DNA from: Rhizobium sp. SSA_523
GTDB taxonomy: Bacteria > Pseudomonadota > Alphaproteobacteria > Rhizobiales > Rhizobiaceae
Length of the DNA: 64,000 nt
Assembly: GCF_030435705.1 (NCBI RefSeq)
Contig: NZ_CP129382.1
Location: 682,001-746,000 of the forward strand
Direction of reading: 5' to 3'
Within the stretch, counting starts at the first letter, position 1, and each line of letters starts with the position of its first letter. The notes below the pieces were generated by a model that ran no database searches, was not told the origin of the DNA, and worked only from the letters and a program-made list of their open reading frames with translations. The position numbers and the translations under genes are program-made. Positions 25,751 to 35,119 of this stretch are shown here, in pieces.

Positions 25751-26854
25751 ATGACTGATACCGCGGCCGAAAGGCAATCCCCGATCCTGCGGCGCACCCC
25801 CGGCGTCACCTTTGCATCCAGTCTCGCCTTCGAAGCGATCCAGCACAGCTATCACGGCAAGCAGACGATCCGCGGCGTCGATCTCGCCGCGCAGCCGGGA
25901 ACGGTGCTCTGCCTGCTCGGCCCCTCGGGCTCCGGCAAGACAACGCTGTTGCGGATTGCCGCGGGGATCGAGGTGCAATCCAGCGGCCGCGTCCTGATCG
26001 ATGATCGGGAAATGGCTGGCCCGGATGTCTTCGTTCCGCCGGAAAAGCGCGGCGTGGGGCTTATGTTTCAGGATTACGCGCTGTTTCCGCATTTATCCGT
26101 CGTCGATAATGTGCGGTTCGGCCTGACGGCGCTGCCCGTTCAGCAGGCGAGGGCGGAAGCCATGCTTGCCCTGGAACGCGTCGGACTGGCGCATTATGCC
26201 GCGAAGTTCCCGCATGCATTGTCGGGCGGCGAGCAGCAGCGGGTGGCTCTGGCCCGGGCTCTGGCCCCGCGGCCGGGCGTTCTTCTGATGGACGAACCCT
26301 TCAGCGGCCTCGATTCCCGGCTGAAGGATTCGATCAGGGCAGATACGCTGGACGTTCTGCGCCAGACGCGGGCGACCGCAATCGTCGTGACCCATGATGC
26401 GGAGGAGGCGATGCGCATGGCCGACCGCATTGCCCTGCTCAATCACGGCAAGCTCGTCCAGGAGGGACGCTCCCAGGATCTCTACCGGCACCCGCAATCC
26501 TTGTTCGCCGCCGCTTTCTTCTCCGAAATCAACCAGATGGAGGGGAGGGTGCAAAATGGCCGTATCGAGACCCCGGTCGGTGTCTGCGGCGCCTATGCGC
26601 ATGCCCCGGGGGCGGCGGTCGATATTGCAGTGCGTATTTCCGCCATCGCCGTCACGCCGACAGGCGGGCCGATTCCTGCGCGAATCATCACGCGTCGCTT
26701 CCTGGGCGTGGTCGAACTTCTCACCCTGGCGGTGGATGGACTGGCGGAGCCCTTGCGCGCACGCATAAGGGCCGACCAGCTGCCCGAGGATCTCACGGAC
26801 GTGACCATAAAGGTGAAGCCCGAGGACATTTTGGTGTTTGAAAAAGAATCCTAA
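25751..26854 (+). CDS. Orphan ABC transporter ATP-binding protein (FbpC/PotA-like)
   Basis: A 367-residue ABC ATPase of the family that drives uptake of iron(III), polyamines, sulfate or sugars. Walker A is GPSGSGKTT (about residue 57), the Q-loop is MFQDYALFPHLS, the signature is LSGGEQQRVALARAL, and Walker B is VLLMDEPFSGLD; all look functional. A C-terminal TOBE-like regulatory domain follows from about residue 260 (VDIAVRISAIAVTP; LRARIRADQLP). No permease or binding-protein gene lies nearby, so its partners must be encoded elsewhere or the gene is a remnant. Its position between scpB and tatA is unusual. Substrate not predictable. Confidence 0.88.
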   Translation: MTDTAAERQSPILRRTPGVTFASSLAFEAIQHSYHGKQTIRGVDLAAQPGTVLCLLGPSGSGKTTLLRIAAGIEVQSSGRVLIDDREMAGPDVFVPPEKRGVGLMFQDYALFPHLSVVDNVRFGLTALPVQQARAEAMLALERVGLAHYAAKFPHALSGGEQQRVALARALAPRPGVLLMDEPFSGLDSRLKDSIRADTLDVLRQTRATAIVVTHDAEEAMRMADRIALLNHGKLVQEGRSQDLYRHPQSLFAAAFFSEINQMEGRVQNGRIETPVGVCGAYAHAPGAAVDIAVRISAIAVTPTGGPIPARIITRRFLGVVELLTLAVDGLAEPLRARIRADQLPEDLTDVTIKVKPEDILVFEKES

Positions 26855-26896
26855 ACGTCTTACATCGAAACCGACGCGCAATCAGGGAGTGGAGTC

Positions 26897-27097
26897 ATGG
26901 GTTCTTTCAGTATTTGGCACTGGCTGATCGTTCTGGTCATCGTGCTTGTCTTCTTCGGGCGCGGCAAGATTCCGGAATTGATGGGCGACGTTGCAAAGGG
27001 CATCAAGAGCTTCAAGAAGGGCATGTCCGACGATGACGCGCCCCAGGATCCGGCGACCACCAAGACGGTCGATCATAAAGCGGAAGAAACCAAGTAA
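26897..27097 (+). CDS. tatA: Twin-arginine translocase subunit TatA
   Basis: A 66-residue pore-forming subunit of the Tat system, which exports folded proteins across the inner membrane. It has the N-terminal transmembrane helix ([15 protein letters not shown]), the [20 protein letters not shown] hinge and amphipathic helix of the family, and a charged tail. ATG at 26897. The next gene is tatB after 54 bp. Confidence 0.96.
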   Translation: MGSFSIWHWLIVLVIVLVFFGRGKIPELMGDVAKGIKSFKKGMSDDDAPQDPATTKTVDHKAEETK

Positions 27098-27151
27098 TCA
27101 CATTGGTGCCGCGCCCGATCGAGCGGGTGCGTCTTCCGAGGAGCGTAGCCT

Positions 27152-28174
27152 ATGCTGGATATCGGCTGGACGGAGTTGTTGGTCATTGCGGTCATCCTGA
27201 TCGTCGTGGTCGGCCCTAAGGATTTGCCGCCGATGCTGCGGGCATTCGGCAAGATGACAGCCAATCTGCGCAAGATGGCGGGCGATTTCCGAACGCAGTT
27301 CGATGAGGCGCTGCGCGAGGCGGATATGGACGATGTCCGCAAGACCATCTCGGATGCGCAACGTTTTCATCCGGCCAATGCGCTCCGCGAGGCAATCAAC
27401 CCGCTGCGCCAGATGGGCAATGATATCCGCAGCGATCTGCAGAAGGCGACCTCGCTCGAAAGCGCGACGGGAGGCACTGCAGCGACGGACATGCCGACCG
27501 ATCCGGCTGAACTCTCCGACGGATTGGCCGGCGTGCCAGGGCTTTCACTCCCCGAGGGAGGCGATGCGGGCTTGGCGCCCCAGGCGGCTGCCGCGGCTGC
27601 CAGCACTGCCTCGCCGGCGCCTCCGTCCGGCCCTGGGTCTTCCTCTTCCTCGGCCTCTGCCTCCACTGCTTCTTCCACAACGCCCTCGCCGACATCCTCC
27701 ACGATGTCCTCGACTGGCGCTGTGACGACGCCGTCGGCATCGCCTGCACCGGCTCCCTCTGTCGCGGGTTCCGCTTCGACCGGTTCTTCCACGGGTGCTT
27801 CCGCTCCTGCGCCTGCTGGCGTCACGGCAGGCGCATCCTCGGCCGCCCCGCTTGGCGCAGCGCCCGAGGCCAGGAAGCCGCGGGCACCGCGCAAGCAGAA
27901 GGCCACGCTTGCGACGCAGGACACTGTTGCGACGCAGAACGCTGTTGCGCCGCTTGGCGCGGATGCCGTGGCTGCCCTGGGTGCGGCGAGCGAGCCTGCA
28001 AGCGCCGGACCTGCGTCTGCAAAGCCCGCTATCCGGCGCAGCCGCACGGCCAAGGCCGTCGATGCTGCCTCCGCCCCTGTCGCCTCAGCCCCTGTTGCCT
28101 CCGTCCCTGTCGCAGCGGAAAAGCCTGCCCCGCGCGCTCGCAAGAAGCCAGCCGCACCCGAGGATAATGCATGA
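27152..28174 (+). CDS. tatB: Twin-arginine translocase subunit TatB with long low-complexity tail
   Basis: Subunit of the Tat receptor complex that recognises the twin-arginine signal with TatC. Residues 1-50 are typical (LDIGWTELLVIAVILIVVVGP, then the amphipathic helix with RAFGKMTANLRKMA). The protein is 340 aa; E. coli TatB is 171 and many rhizobial ones are near 200-240. The excess is a C-terminal tail very rich in Ala, Ser and Pro (SPAPPSGPGSSSSSASAS, TPSASPAPAPS), ending in a Lys/Ala-rich stretch. It overlaps tatC by 4 bases (ATGA). Confidence 0.93.
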   Translation: MLDIGWTELLVIAVILIVVVGPKDLPPMLRAFGKMTANLRKMAGDFRTQFDEALREADMDDVRKTISDAQRFHPANALREAINPLRQMGNDIRSDLQKATSLESATGGTAATDMPTDPAELSDGLAGVPGLSLPEGGDAGLAPQAAAAAASTASPAPPSGPGSSSSSASASTASSTTPSPTSSTMSSTGAVTTPSASPAPAPSVAGSASTGSSTGASAPAPAGVTAGASSAAPLGAAPEARKPRAPRKQKATLATQDTVATQNAVAPLGADAVAALGAASEPASAGPASAKPAIRRSRTAKAVDAASAPVASAPVASVPVAAEKPAPRARKKPAAPEDNA

Positions 28175-29001
28175 CCGGTGATATCGACGACAAGCCTCAG
28201 CCGCTCATCGAGCATCTGATGGAACTGCGCACCCGGTTGATCTGGTCGCTGGCGGCTTTCTTCCTCGCCTTCCTGGTGTGCTTCTTCTTTGCCAAGCAAT
28301 TGTTCAACCTCCTGGTCATTCCCTATAAATGGGCGGTGCTCTGGGCCGGACTGGACCTGACGAAGTCGGAGCTGATCTATACCGCGCCGCAGGAATTCTT
28401 CTTCACCCAGGTGAAGGTGGCGATGTTCGGCGCGCTGGTCATCGCCTTTCCGATCATTGCCTCGCAGCTCTACAAATTCGTCGCGCCCGGCCTTTACAAG
28501 AACGAGAAGGCGGCCTTCCTGCCGTTTCTCGTGGCGTCGCCGCTGCTGTTCCTGCTTGGCGGCGCGCTGGTCTATTTCTTCTTCACGCCCATGGTCATGT
28601 GGTTCTTTCTGACCATGCAGCAGGCACCGGGCGAGGGCGAGGTGGCGATCTCGCTGATGCCGAAAGTATCGGAATACCTGTCCCTCATCATGACGCTCGT
28701 CATGTCCTTCGGGCTTGTCTTCCAGCTTCCGGTGGTCACCACGCTTCTGGCCCGCGTCGGCCTGCTCACCAGCAGCTGGCTGGCGGAAAAGCGGAAATTC
28801 GCGATCGTCATCGCCTTCGTGGTCGCAGCCGTTCTCACGCCGCCGGATCCACTGTCGCAGATCGGTCTTGCACTGCCGACAATCCTTCTCTACGAGGTCT
28901 CCATCTACGCGGCTCGACTCGTGGAGCGCAGACGCGCCAGCGAATCCGCGGTCGCCGAGGCGCAAGCCGCTTCGGCCGTGGTGACGTCAGACGAAGCGTA
29001 G
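28171..29001 (+). CDS. tatC: Twin-arginine translocase subunit TatC
   Basis: The multi-spanning core of the Tat receptor, 276 aa with six membrane helices. The family start is [19 protein letters not shown], with the conserved Glu and Arg. The other family block ([20 protein letters not shown]) and the later helices ([39 protein letters not shown]) are present. It is translationally coupled to tatB. serS follows after 95 bp. Confidence 0.95.
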   Translation: MTGDIDDKPQPLIEHLMELRTRLIWSLAAFFLAFLVCFFFAKQLFNLLVIPYKWAVLWAGLDLTKSELIYTAPQEFFFTQVKVAMFGALVIAFPIIASQLYKFVAPGLYKNEKAAFLPFLVASPLLFLLGGALVYFFFTPMVMWFFLTMQQAPGEGEVAISLMPKVSEYLSLIMTLVMSFGLVFQLPVVTTLLARVGLLTSSWLAEKRKFAIVIAFVVAAVLTPPDPLSQIGLALPTILLYEVSIYAARLVERRRASESAVAEAQAASAVVTSDEA

Positions 29002-29096
29002 CACCCGTTCCGGCCATACCGGATGCCTGGTCGGAACATCACCTCTTCGGCCGCCGGTCCCAAGTGCGGCTCAAACGCAAGCGACCTGGAACGACG

Positions 29097-30380
29097 ATGC
29101 TCGATATCAAGTGGATCCGTGATAACCCTGCCGCTCTCGATGCGGCCCTTGCCAAGCGCAACGCTCCGCCGCAGGCCGAGAGCATCATCGCTCTCGACGA
29201 AACCCGTCGCTCCGTCATCCAGAAGCTGCAGGACATGCAGGCGCGCCGCAATGGCGCGTCCAAGGAGATCGGCGCGGCGATGGCGCAGAAGGATCTCGCC
29301 CTTGCCGAGCGGCTGAAGGCGGAAGTGGCGAGCCTCAAGGACACCATGCCGCTCGTCGAGCAGGAGGAGCGCGAGGCGATCGCCGCCCTCGACGACGTCC
29401 TGGCGCGGCTTCCCAATATTCCGCTGGACGATGTGCCGACCGGCAAGGACGAGCACGATAATGTGGTGACCCGCATGGTGGGCGAGAAGCCGCGCTTCAA
29501 CCATCCGGCTCTCGAGCATTTCGAGATCGGCGAAGCGCTCGGCATGATGGATTTCGACCGGGCCGCCAAACTCTCCGGCTCGCGGTTCACGGTGCTCACC
29601 GGTCCGCTTGCCCGGCTGGAGCGGGCGCTCGGCCAGTTCATGATCGATCTGCACACGAGCGAGCATGGCTATACCGAAGTGTCCTCGCCGCTGATGGTGC
29701 GCGACGAGGCCATGTACGGCACGGGGCAGCTACCGAAATTCGCCGAGGACCTGTTCCGCACGACGGATGGCCGCTGGCTCATCCCGACCGCCGAGGTCAC
29801 GCTGACCAATCTCGTCGCCCAGGAGATCCTGGAGCATGAGAAGCTTCCGCTGCGCTTCACCGCCTTGACGCCGTCCTTCCGCTCGGAAGCCGGGTCTGCC
29901 GGCCGCGATACACGCGGCATGTTGCGCCAGCACCAGTTCTGGAAATGCGAGCTCGTATCGATCACCGATGCGGATAGCGCAATCGCCGAGCACGAGCGGA
30001 TGACCGCCTGTGCGGAGGAAGTGCTGAAGCGTCTCGGCCTGCATTTCCGCACCATGACGCTGTGCACCGGCGATATGGGCTTCGGCGCCCGCAAGACTTA
30101 TGATCTCGAGGTCTGGCTGCCGGGGCAGAACACGTTCCGCGAAATCTCGTCCTGCTCGGTCTGCGGCGATTTCCAGGGCCGGCGCATGAATGCGCGCTAC
30201 CGGGTGAAGGACGAGAAGGCGCCGCGCTTCGTGCATACGCTGAACGGTTCTGGAACCGCCGTCGGCCGCTGCCTCATCGCCGTTTTGGAAAATAACCTGA
30301 ACGAAGATGGCTCGGTCACAATTCCGGACGTGCTGGTGCCCTATATGGGTGGCCTGACCAAGCTCGAACGGAACGCGTGA
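29097..30380 (+). CDS. serS: Seryl-tRNA synthetase
   Basis: Charges tRNA-Ser (and serine-inserting selenocysteine tRNA where present). The 427-residue class II enzyme starts [20 protein letters not shown], has the N-terminal coiled-coil tRNA-binding arm (about residues 25-105), motif 2 ([18 protein letters not shown]) and motif 3 ([19 protein letters not shown]). Start at 29097 from family length; the frame is open far upstream but without similarity. It is in the order tatC-serS-surE-pcm, usual for alphaproteobacteria. Confidence 0.97.
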   Translation: MLDIKWIRDNPAALDAALAKRNAPPQAESIIALDETRRSVIQKLQDMQARRNGASKEIGAAMAQKDLALAERLKAEVASLKDTMPLVEQEEREAIAALDDVLARLPNIPLDDVPTGKDEHDNVVTRMVGEKPRFNHPALEHFEIGEALGMMDFDRAAKLSGSRFTVLTGPLARLERALGQFMIDLHTSEHGYTEVSSPLMVRDEAMYGTGQLPKFAEDLFRTTDGRWLIPTAEVTLTNLVAQEILEHEKLPLRFTALTPSFRSEAGSAGRDTRGMLRQHQFWKCELVSITDADSAIAEHERMTACAEEVLKRLGLHFRTMTLCTGDMGFGARKTYDLEVWLPGQNTFREISSCSVCGDFQGRRMNARYRVKDEKAPRFVHTLNGSGTAVGRCLIAVLENNLNEDGSVTIPDVLVPYMGGLTKLERNA

Positions 30381-30386
30381 TTGCCA

Positions 30387-31154
30387 ATGCGCATCCTGCT
30401 TACCAATGATGACGGTATTCATGCGGAGGGTCTCGCGGTTCTTGAAAGGATCGCGCGGAGCCTGAGCGACGATGTCTGGGTGGTGGCGCCGGAAACCGAT
30501 CAGAGCGGCCTTGCCCATTCCCTGACGCTGTCGGAGCCGCTGCGCCTGCGCCAGCTGGGCGAGAGGCAGTTCGCGGTGCGCGGCACGCCGACCGATTGCG
30601 TCATCATGGGCATGCGCCACGTGCTTCCCGCGCCGCCGGACCTGATCCTTTCCGGCGTGAATGCCGGTTCCAACATCGCCGACGATGTGACCTATTCCGG
30701 CACAATCGCGGCGGCCATCGAGGGGACGATCCAGGGAGTGCGCTCGATTGCGCTCAGCCAGGCGGTGCTGCATGCCGAGGGTCGGCGCACGATCCCTTGG
30801 GATGTTGCCGAGGCGCATGCGCCGGCGCTCGTCTCGAAGCTGATCTCGGCGGAGCTGCCGTCCGGCACTTTCCTCAACCTGAACTTCCCGGCCTGTCCGC
30901 CGGATTCCGTCGAGGCCGTGGATGTGACCGTCCAGGCCCGGACGGATTTCGCCCTTGTCCTCGATGAGCGGGAGGATGGCCGGGGAAATCCCTATTTCTG
31001 GCTGCGTTTCGGCAAGCGGAGCGGCCAGTTCGTCGAGGGGACCGATATCCACTCCGTCAGCCATCACCGGATCTCGGTGACGCCACTGAAGCTCGATCTG
31101 ACGGATCATGCAGCCCGCGATGCCGTTGCCAGGGCGCTGGGAGACCGTGCTTGA
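30387..31154 (+). CDS. surE: 5'-nucleotidase SurE
   Basis: A metal-dependent nucleoside monophosphate phosphatase of stationary-phase survival, 255 aa. Family blocks: [16 protein letters not shown] (metal-binding Asp pair), [34 protein letters not shown] and [20 protein letters not shown] at 30387; a TTG six bases upstream is less likely. The last codons overlap the next gene, pcm, by 4 bases (TTGA), suggesting coupling. SurE and Pcm are paired in many bacteria. Confidence 0.95.
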   Translation: MRILLTNDDGIHAEGLAVLERIARSLSDDVWVVAPETDQSGLAHSLTLSEPLRLRQLGERQFAVRGTPTDCVIMGMRHVLPAPPDLILSGVNAGSNIADDVTYSGTIAAAIEGTIQGVRSIALSQAVLHAEGRRTIPWDVAEAHAPALVSKLISAELPSGTFLNLNFPACPPDSVEAVDVTVQARTDFALVLDEREDGRGNPYFWLRFGKRSGQFVEGTDIHSVSHHRISVTPLKLDLTDHAARDAVARALGDRA

Positions 31155-31804
31155 AGCCAGCCATGATCGAGAAGGAGGGTTTTGCCGCGCTGGTCCTTCG
31201 GCTGCGTGCCGCCGGTGTGACCGATCTCGATCTCCTGACGGCGACAGAGCAGACGCCGCGCTCGCAATTCGTGCCGGCGCAGTTTTCCGAAAATGCCTAT
31301 TCCAGCCGCACCATTCCGATCGATTGCGGGGCCTTCATGGAAGGTGCCGATCTTGCGGTGAAACTGCTGTCGCGACTGCAGGTGCGGCCCGGCCACCGCG
31401 TGCTCGAGATCGGGACCGGCAGCGGTTTCATGACGGCCGTCATGGCGCGCATTGCCGAACGCGTCCTGTCGGTGGACCGGTTCCGCAGCCTCACCACGGC
31501 GGCGCAGGCGCGCATGGAGGCGCTCGGGCTGCGCAATGTCGTCATCCGCCAGGCGGACGGCAGCAATGGCATGGCGGGCGAGGGCACGTTCGACCGTATT
31601 CTCGTCACGGCAGCCTTCACCACCATGCCGCGCTTTTATGCAGACCAGCTGGTCCACGGTGGATCCATGGTGGCACCGCTCATCCTGGAAGACGAGAGCT
31701 GCATCATGGTGCGCCTCACCAAAACCGGCAGCCGTTTTGAGCGGGAGGACCTTTTTCCGGTGCCTTACCTGCCGCTGGTTCCGCACATGGCGGCATATCT
31801 GTGA
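31151..31804 (+). CDS. pcm: Protein-L-isoaspartate O-methyltransferase
   Basis: Repairs isoaspartyl residues in aged proteins using SAM; 217 aa. Motifs: RSQFVPAQF (substrate-side region), [32 protein letters not shown] (SAM loop) and the C-terminal [13 protein letters not shown] start at 31151 with GGGAG 8 bases upstream overlaps surE; an ATG at 31163 is the alternative. This is the canonical Pcm of the window, as opposed to the paralogue at 6.4 kb. Confidence 0.92.
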   Translation: MKPAMIEKEGFAALVLRLRAAGVTDLDLLTATEQTPRSQFVPAQFSENAYSSRTIPIDCGAFMEGADLAVKLLSRLQVRPGHRVLEIGTGSGFMTAVMARIAERVLSVDRFRSLTTAAQARMEALGLRNVVIRQADGSNGMAGEGTFDRILVTAAFTTMPRFYADQLVHGGSMVAPLILEDESCIMVRLTKTGSRFEREDLFPVPYLPLVPHMAAYL

Positions 31805-31940
31805 CGATCGGGCTCATCGGCGCCGTCATGGTTAGCGTTTTGCGAAGAATTTGAGGCTTTCTCCGATCCCTTAACCCCGCGGTAAGACTAACGCGCTTTA
31901 ATGATACCTACTTTGGTTGCGTCGTCGTGTAGGTCGAGTC

Positions 31941-33521
31941 ATGCGTGTGAATAGTTCCTCGAATATGAAGAAGTCAGCCGTGCGCATTGCCGTGGCGGCT
32001 CTGCTGGCAAGCACCGTCGCCGGCTGCAGTTCGGATGCCACGCGCTTTTCCGGGCTTTTCCCCAGCCACGATAATCTGACAACGGCATCGATCCCGCAAC
32101 GGCAGGGCCTTGGCGCCTATGGCCGGGCGCCGGTGCCGACGGAAGATGTCGGAACGGCGGCAGCCCCGGATTATGCCTCGCGCAATGCGGCAATGAGCCA
32201 GCCTTATCCGGCTGCGTCGTCCGGTGGCTACGCTGCCCCGGCCGCCGTCTCCCCGGCCCGGTCGGCAGCAGCGCCGGTTTCGGTCCAGCGGGCGGCTCTG
32301 TCAGCTCCCGCCCCGGCATCCGGACTTGATCCGCAAAGCCGCAGCGAAGCGATGGCTCAGCCCATGCCGGCAGCTCTGCCGCCGCAAACGGCGGCCGTCC
32401 AGCGTCCGTCCCGGGTCGATGCCGACAAGGTCGTCACGGGCTCGGCCGGTGCCTCCGGCTGGAGCACGTCCAATGCGCCGAAGGTGACCTTGCGTCCAGG
32501 CGAAACGGCAGCGACGCTGTCCCGGCGCTACGGCGTGCCGGAAGCGGAAATCCTGCGGGCCAATGGCGGCAAGCTCACGCCCGGCCAGATTGCCGTCATT
32601 CCGACCTACGCCTCCGGCAACAAGGCGCGCTCCGCCGCCGGCAGCGTCGATCTTTCGCGCTCCGGAGATGCTCCGCAGCCGCTGCGGCCCCAGGAAGACA
32701 AGGTGGCAATGCTGCCGAAGCCGGCTTTGCGCGACCGCGAACAGGCTGATGCGGCAAAAGCCGTGCCGTCGGCCGGCGGTACGCCCAAGCCGGATGGTGC
32801 GGGCACCTATACGGTCAAGGCCGGCGATACGCTGACCCGAATCGCCCGTGCAACCAACACGCCGATCGATCAGCTGAAGGCAGCCAATAACCTCGAGGGC
32901 GGCGCGCTGCGCATCGGCCAGACGCTGCGGGTGGGAAGCGCCGCAGGCGAGCCGCTGAAAACGGCATCGATCCCGAAGACCCAGCCGGCTGCACCCGCTG
33001 CGCCCGCCGCTCCGGCCAAGATGGAGACCGTTGCGGCCAAGCCGAACCAGCCGACCGCGACCGAAAAGCCTGCCGCACAGACGGCAAGCCTCAGCGAGGT
33101 CGAGAAGAAATCCGACGTGAATGTGGCAGCCCCCACGGCCACCGGCATCGACAAATATCGCTGGCCGGCAACCGGCGCGGTCATCGCCTCCTACGGCCAG
33201 AACGTCAATGGCAGCCGCAATGACGGCATTGATATCTCTGTGCCCGAGGGGACGCCGATCAAGGCTGCCGAAAACGGTGTCGTGATCTATGCCGGCAACG
33301 GCCTGAAGCAGCTCGGCAATACGGTGCTCGTCCGCCATGATGACGGAAAGGTCACCGTCTATGGCCACGCCTCGAACATCTCCGTGACGCGCGGCCAGAA
33401 AGTGCAGCGCGGCCAGACGATCGCCACGTCCGGCATGAGCGGCGATGCCAAGCGTCCGCAGGTGCACTTCGAGGTGCGCAAGGACGCAACCCCGGTCAAT
33501 CCGATGACGTTCCTCGAATAG
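31941..33521 (+). CDS. LysM/degenerate LytM (M23) lipoprotein, NlpD/DipM-like
   Basis: A 526-residue lipoprotein of the cell envelope. The lipobox is VAGC with Cys at residue 29. After a low-complexity linker come two LysM peptidoglycan-binding domains (about 181-222, TLRPGETAATLSRRYGVPE; about 290-335, YTVKAGDTLTRIARATN) and a C-terminal M23 domain (about 412-525). The zinc site is broken: the first His of HxxxD is Asn (N427 in NDGID) and the first His of HxH is Gln (Q507 in QVH). This pattern marks activators of amidases, such as NlpD, EnvC and DipM, so a non-catalytic division role is inferred. A second ATG at 31965 is possible. Confidence 0.9.
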   Translation: MRVNSSSNMKKSAVRIAVAALLASTVAGCSSDATRFSGLFPSHDNLTTASIPQRQGLGAYGRAPVPTEDVGTAAAPDYASRNAAMSQPYPAASSGGYAAPAAVSPARSAAAPVSVQRAALSAPAPASGLDPQSRSEAMAQPMPAALPPQTAAVQRPSRVDADKVVTGSAGASGWSTSNAPKVTLRPGETAATLSRRYGVPEAEILRANGGKLTPGQIAVIPTYASGNKARSAAGSVDLSRSGDAPQPLRPQEDKVAMLPKPALRDREQADAAKAVPSAGGTPKPDGAGTYTVKAGDTLTRIARATNTPIDQLKAANNLEGGALRIGQTLRVGSAAGEPLKTASIPKTQPAAPAAPAAPAKMETVAAKPNQPTATEKPAAQTASLSEVEKKSDVNVAAPTATGIDKYRWPATGAVIASYGQNVNGSRNDGIDISVPEGTPIKAAENGVVIYAGNGLKQLGNTVLVRHDDGKVTVYGHASNISVTRGQKVQRGQTIATSGMSGDAKRPQVHFEVRKDATPVNPMTFLE

Positions 33522-33546
33522 TAGTGCGTATGGGGAGTGCGAAAGA

Positions 33547-33581
33547 GCCTGGCGCTTGAGGGTGCCGGGCCTTTTGCGTTT
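33547..33581 (+). terminator. Rho-independent terminator after the LytM gene
   Basis: A 7-bp stem (GCCTGGC/GCCGGGC, one wobble) with a 10-base loop, followed by CTTTTGCGTTTT. It lies between convergent genes, about 25 bp after the LytM gene stop codon. Confidence 0.65.
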
Positions 33582-33641
33582 TCGTGCCGCCGCCCGAAGG
33601 CCGACGGGACGCGCTCGATCTCGCGGCTTCCGGCTGTGCCG

Positions 33642-34514
33642 TCAATCGCGGGCAAGGGGTATGCGCAGCCGGCCCGCCAGGTCCTGGATATACTGCCAGG
33701 CGACGCGGCCCGAGCGTCCGCCGCGGGTCGTTGCCCATTCCAGCGCTTCGCGATGAAGATCCTCTGGCGCAAGGCCGAGCGAGAAATGCGCGGCATAGGC
33801 ATCGATCATGGCCAGATAATCATCCTGATTGCACTTATAGAAGCCGAGCCAGAGCCCGAACCGGTCCGACAGCGAGACTTTCTCCTCGATCGCCTCGGAA
33901 GGATTGATGGCCGTTGACTGTTCGTTCTCCATCATATTGCGCGGCAGGAGATGACGCCGGTTGGACGTGGCATAGAAGAGAACATTGTCGGGACGGCCCT
34001 CCACGCCGCCATCCAGCGCCGCCTTCAGGGACTTGTAGTCGGTGTCGTCATGATCGAAGGACAGGTCGTCGCAGAAGACGATGACGCGGCAGCCGGATGT
34101 CTTCAGAATATCCAGAAGCGCCGGAAGCGTCGAAATTTCCTCGCGATGCACTTCGACCAGTTTCAGAGCGACCGCGGTGGTGGCGCGCACATCGGCATGC
34201 ACGGCCTTGACCAGCGATGATTTCCCCATGCCACGGGCACCCCAGAGCAGCACATTGTTGGCAGCATAGCCTTCGGCAAAGCGCAGCGTATTGTCGTGCA
34301 GGATGTCGCGAACGTGATCGACGCCGCGGATCAGCGCCAGATCGACCCGGTTCGGTTGCGGCACGGGCTGCAGGTGACGCTGCGCCGGGACCCAGACGAA
34401 ACAATCGGCGGCATTCCAGTCGTTGATGGCCGGCGCCGGCCCCGCAAGCCGCTCGACAGCATCCGCCAGGCGCTTCACTTCTGCCAGCAGGAGTGCGGTT
34501 GTATCGATGGACAT
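33642..34514 (-). CDS. DUF815 family AAA-like ATPase
   Basis: A 290-residue cytoplasmic ATPase of the DUF815 family, widespread in alphaproteobacteria and of unknown function. It has a Walker A (LLWGARGMGKSSLVKAVHAD) and a Walker B-like strand (CRVIVFCDDLSFDHDD), followed by LFYATSNRRHLLPRNMMEN and the sensor-like block SLSDRFGLWLGFYKCNQDDYL. ATG at 34514 is preferred because GGAG lies six bases upstream; an ATG six bases further upstream is too close to it. Divergent from yajC. Related proteins are often compared with AAA helicase loaders, but this is inference. Confidence 0.85.
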   Translation of the reverse strand: MSIDTTALLLAEVKRLADAVERLAGPAPAINDWNAADCFVWVPAQRHLQPVPQPNRVDLALIRGVDHVRDILHDNTLRFAEGYAANNVLLWGARGMGKSSLVKAVHADVRATTAVALKLVEVHREEISTLPALLDILKTSGCRVIVFCDDLSFDHDDTDYKSLKAALDGGVEGRPDNVLFYATSNRRHLLPRNMMENEQSTAINPSEAIEEKVSLSDRFGLWLGFYKCNQDDYLAMIDAYAAHFSLGLAPEDLHREALEWATTRGGRSGRVAWQYIQDLAGRLRIPLARD

Positions 34515-34632
34515 CTTCATCTCCAATTGTCTGTGCGGCCTTCGCATCCCGAATTTCCGCCGCCTAGCATGGCGTTTTTTTCGCCGAAAGGGTAAGACGC
34601 CGTGAATCGGTACGGCGCTCACGCCGTTTCTG

Positions 34633-34660
34633 TTGCATTTAAGGCGTTCACAACTATATT
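34633..34660 (+). promoter_or_regulatory. Putative sigma-70 promoter for yajC-secDF
   Basis: TTGCAT (34633-34638) and TATATT (34655-34660) separated by 16 bases. It would give a leader of about 48 nt before the yajC ATG. Confidence 0.5.
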
Positions 34661-34714
34661 CCGGCGGCTTGAAGCGAGGGGTGTCCTCGCAACCGCAATC
34701 TCTGGGAGTTCTCG

Positions 34715-35062
34715 ATGTTCATTACCGAAGCATTCGCCCAAGACGGAGGCGCCGCGCCGTCCGCCTTCGGCTCCGGCCTCGAAATGCTTTTCCTCTTCGC
34801 CCCGCTGATGGTGGTCTGGTACTTCTTCTTGATCCGTCCGCAACGTCAGCAGATGAAGAAGCGTCAGGAAACCCTCTCCAATATTCGCCGTGGCGACCAG
34901 GTCGTCCTCGGTGGCGGCATTTCCGGCAAGGTGACAAAGGTCGTCGACGATGGCGAGCTCGAGGTCGAAATTGCCGAGGGCGTCAAGGTTCGTGTGCTGA
35001 GAACCTATGTCGCGGAAGTGCGCGTCAAGGGCGAACCGGTGAAGACCGAAGCCGCGAAGTAA
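34715..35062 (+). CDS. yajC: Preprotein translocase subunit YajC
   Basis: An accessory subunit of the Sec holotranslocon, 115 aa, single membrane span (FLFAPLMVVWYFFLIRPQ) with the conserved RPQRQQMKKRQETLSNI and RRGDQVVLGGGISGKV. ATG at 34715 follows GGGAG. It is 57 bp upstream of the fused secDF, with which it is expected to be co-transcribed. Confidence 0.96.
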   Translation: MFITEAFAQDGGAAPSAFGSGLEMLFLFAPLMVVWYFFLIRPQRQQMKKRQETLSNIRRGDQVVLGGGISGKVTKVVDDGELEVEIAEGVKVRVLRTYVAEVRVKGEPVKTEAAK

Positions 35063-35119
35063 AGGCCAGGGCGCCGCTTTGGCGGCGCTTCGCCATCCCG
35101 CCAAGTATCCGAGAGCGCA

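Noticed and set aside
28329..29096. Upstream extension of serS
   Set aside because: This part overlaps tatC in another frame and has no SerS similarity; the family start is at 29097.
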